This document shows positions 62,933 through 64,000 of a DNA stretch of 64,000 nucleotides, in pieces. The stretch comes from Corallium rubrum (lineage: Eukaryota; Cnidaria; Anthozoa; Scleralcyonacea; Coralliidae): positions 60,390,285 through 60,454,284 of the forward strand of contig OZ035997.1 of NCBI GenBank assembly GCA_964035015.1, read 5' to 3'. Positions within the stretch are counted from its first letter, which is position 1. Each line of letters begins with the position of its first letter. The notes below the pieces were generated by a model, which was not told the DNA's origin, made no database searches, and saw only the letters and a list, made by a program, of their open reading frames with translations. The position numbers and the translations under genes were made by a program.

Positions 62933-63000
62933 CAGTGGCTGAGGAAAATCTTGTGTCACGACCTAAAGCACCGGAAACTGATAGCAAAAACAAACAATAA
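62933..63000 (+). CDS. ROCO gene, terminal exon
   Basis: After ATAATAAAG, phase 1 joins to give AVAEENLVSRPKAPETDSKN and a TAA stop at 62998. Length and phase fit, but there is no family conservation to confirm this end. An alternative is that the real last exon lies farther on. Confidence 0.5.
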
Positions 63001-63856
63001 TTACAGACGCTTATATCAGAGGGCCTATTAAACTGTCTTAATAATATGATTCCTCATGCTCCAAATATAATGTTGAACCTCAAAGAAAAATATCAGAACA
63101 GAAAAAAACCACGTAGGTAACAACCTGAAACTATAGGTATAAGAGAGGAGAAACTAACCAGGGAAGAACTATAACTTAATGCAAAGTTTCACCCGAACCA
63201 TGGAAAAAAACGCCTGGGAAAATGTATATTATTTGACAAGATTTTCCCTGTTTTAACTGCATGAGTTTAATACTGAAAAGGTTTCGGATATATACAGACT
63301 CTAATCAGCTAAAGAAACGGCTGGTAAGTTAAATACGAATCACTGCTTACCGTTAAATTTTCTTTTGGCTCTTCTCAGATGCTGCAAACACTTCCATACG
63401 GGCTACGGCGTTTGGTTTCCGTGGTTTTCTCGTTCGGTTCTTAGCAAAAAGCAATCAATTCTCTTCAAAATGTGAAAAGCTGTTTGTGTTTATGTTCCTT
63501 TCAATTCACTGTTCTCTCTCGAGCCAAGATATACCAATGCACAAGCCTTTTGTTCATTTGAACAGGCACACGAAGATACATGTTTTTGGTTTTTTCAGTC
63601 ACATTTGGCGGCATCTTTTTCGATCTTTATCACAATTTTTCATGCTTTTTCAATGGTTTCTAGTCGTGTTTAATACTGTTTGGTTCATCCCACTGCAATA
63701 TCTCTTCTTAGCTTTCCTTTTTCGGACATTTGTAAACCAATTTTTCTGACAAAGATTTTGTTTCGCTTGAGCCGCGAAAGTTGGCGATTTGATGGATATA
63801 TATATATATATACATATAAACATCTCGCAGAATTTCTTTCCCCTTCGCGTGTAATT
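63001..63856. other. Region downstream of the ROCO gene
   Basis: Probably 3' UTR and intergenic. No clear poly(A) signal close to the stop, and no other gene recognised. Confidence 0.35.
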
Positions 63857-63942
63857 TCGCGTGTAAGTGGACTCCACGCACGTCGAGATTAGCACCCTCA
63901 CCCGGGCTCCGGGCCTTCGGCCCTCCGCCCGGGCTTGGGGAT
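63857..63942. repeat. Copy 2 of the dispersed GC-rich hairpin repeat
   Basis: GTGTAAGTGGACTCCACGCA, CGTCGAGATTAGCACCCTCA, CCCGGGCTCCGGGCCTTCGG. Matches 15921-16005 with few changes, and again follows a TA run (63798-63813). Confidence 0.65.
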
Positions 63943-64000
63943 AAGCACGTTTACAAGCCTTTCGTTTCTCGTTTATATACAAGGGTCTAAAATTGGCGTT

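Overview
The window looks like the genome of a marine invertebrate, most likely an anthozoan cnidarian (coral or sea anemone). It is AT-rich, has intron-containing genes, and carries many LINEs with short microsatellite tails, Kolobok-type THAP transposons, Ty3/gypsy and Ty1/copia elements, a Penelope-like element and many MITEs. It also holds a ROC-COR-death-domain gene of a kind that is abundant in cnidarians. The species assignment is an inference, because no rRNA or marker gene is present.

Layout. 1-4640 is non-coding, with foldback repeats and a TA-flanked MITE. 4662-8785 is a decayed DNA transposon with ~330-bp inverted ends, into which a LINE (RT ORF 5727-7856) has inserted. 9096-10150 holds foldbacks. 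10369-13354 has a frameshifted Tc1-like transposase (+) converging on an open 442-codon HUH-endonuclease/SF3-helicase Rep gene (-). 13355-17800 is MITEs, microsatellites and a tRNA-derived SINE. 17800-25322 is a twin-primed LINE with a copia element in its 3' UTR.

From about 26036 to 54790 one old LINE is split by a deep nest of insertions. Kolobok copy 2 (26306-46290, minus) sits in the LINE at TTAA. It is split by Kolobok copy 1 (29295-33757, plus, apparently intact) and by a gypsy element (35011-46148), which itself contains a TA-flanked element (35426-40142) and a second insertion (~42745-44925). The same LINE is then split by a Penelope-like insertion (46371-51235, containing a 1.6-kb MULE-like element) and by minus-strand LINEs (51520-54540).

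The only clear host gene is on the plus strand at 55983-63000: a ROCO (Roc-COR) GTPase with a C-terminal death domain. Four exons have consistent splice phases; the 5' exons lie outside the window or were not recognised. Its introns carry MULE-like and Harbinger-like MITEs, a large foldback and a TTAC microsatellite, and its death-domain exon lies between inverted repeats.

The most notable observation is that both Kolobok copies, although clearly diverged, have the same two-gene plan. A THAP-transposase gene converges on a second, oppositely oriented, spliced gene for a small Cys-rich protein. That protein resembles the cytoplasmic ballast domain of P2X7 receptors, without any channel portion. 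Copy 1 has both genes open and phase-consistent; copy 2 has both decayed.
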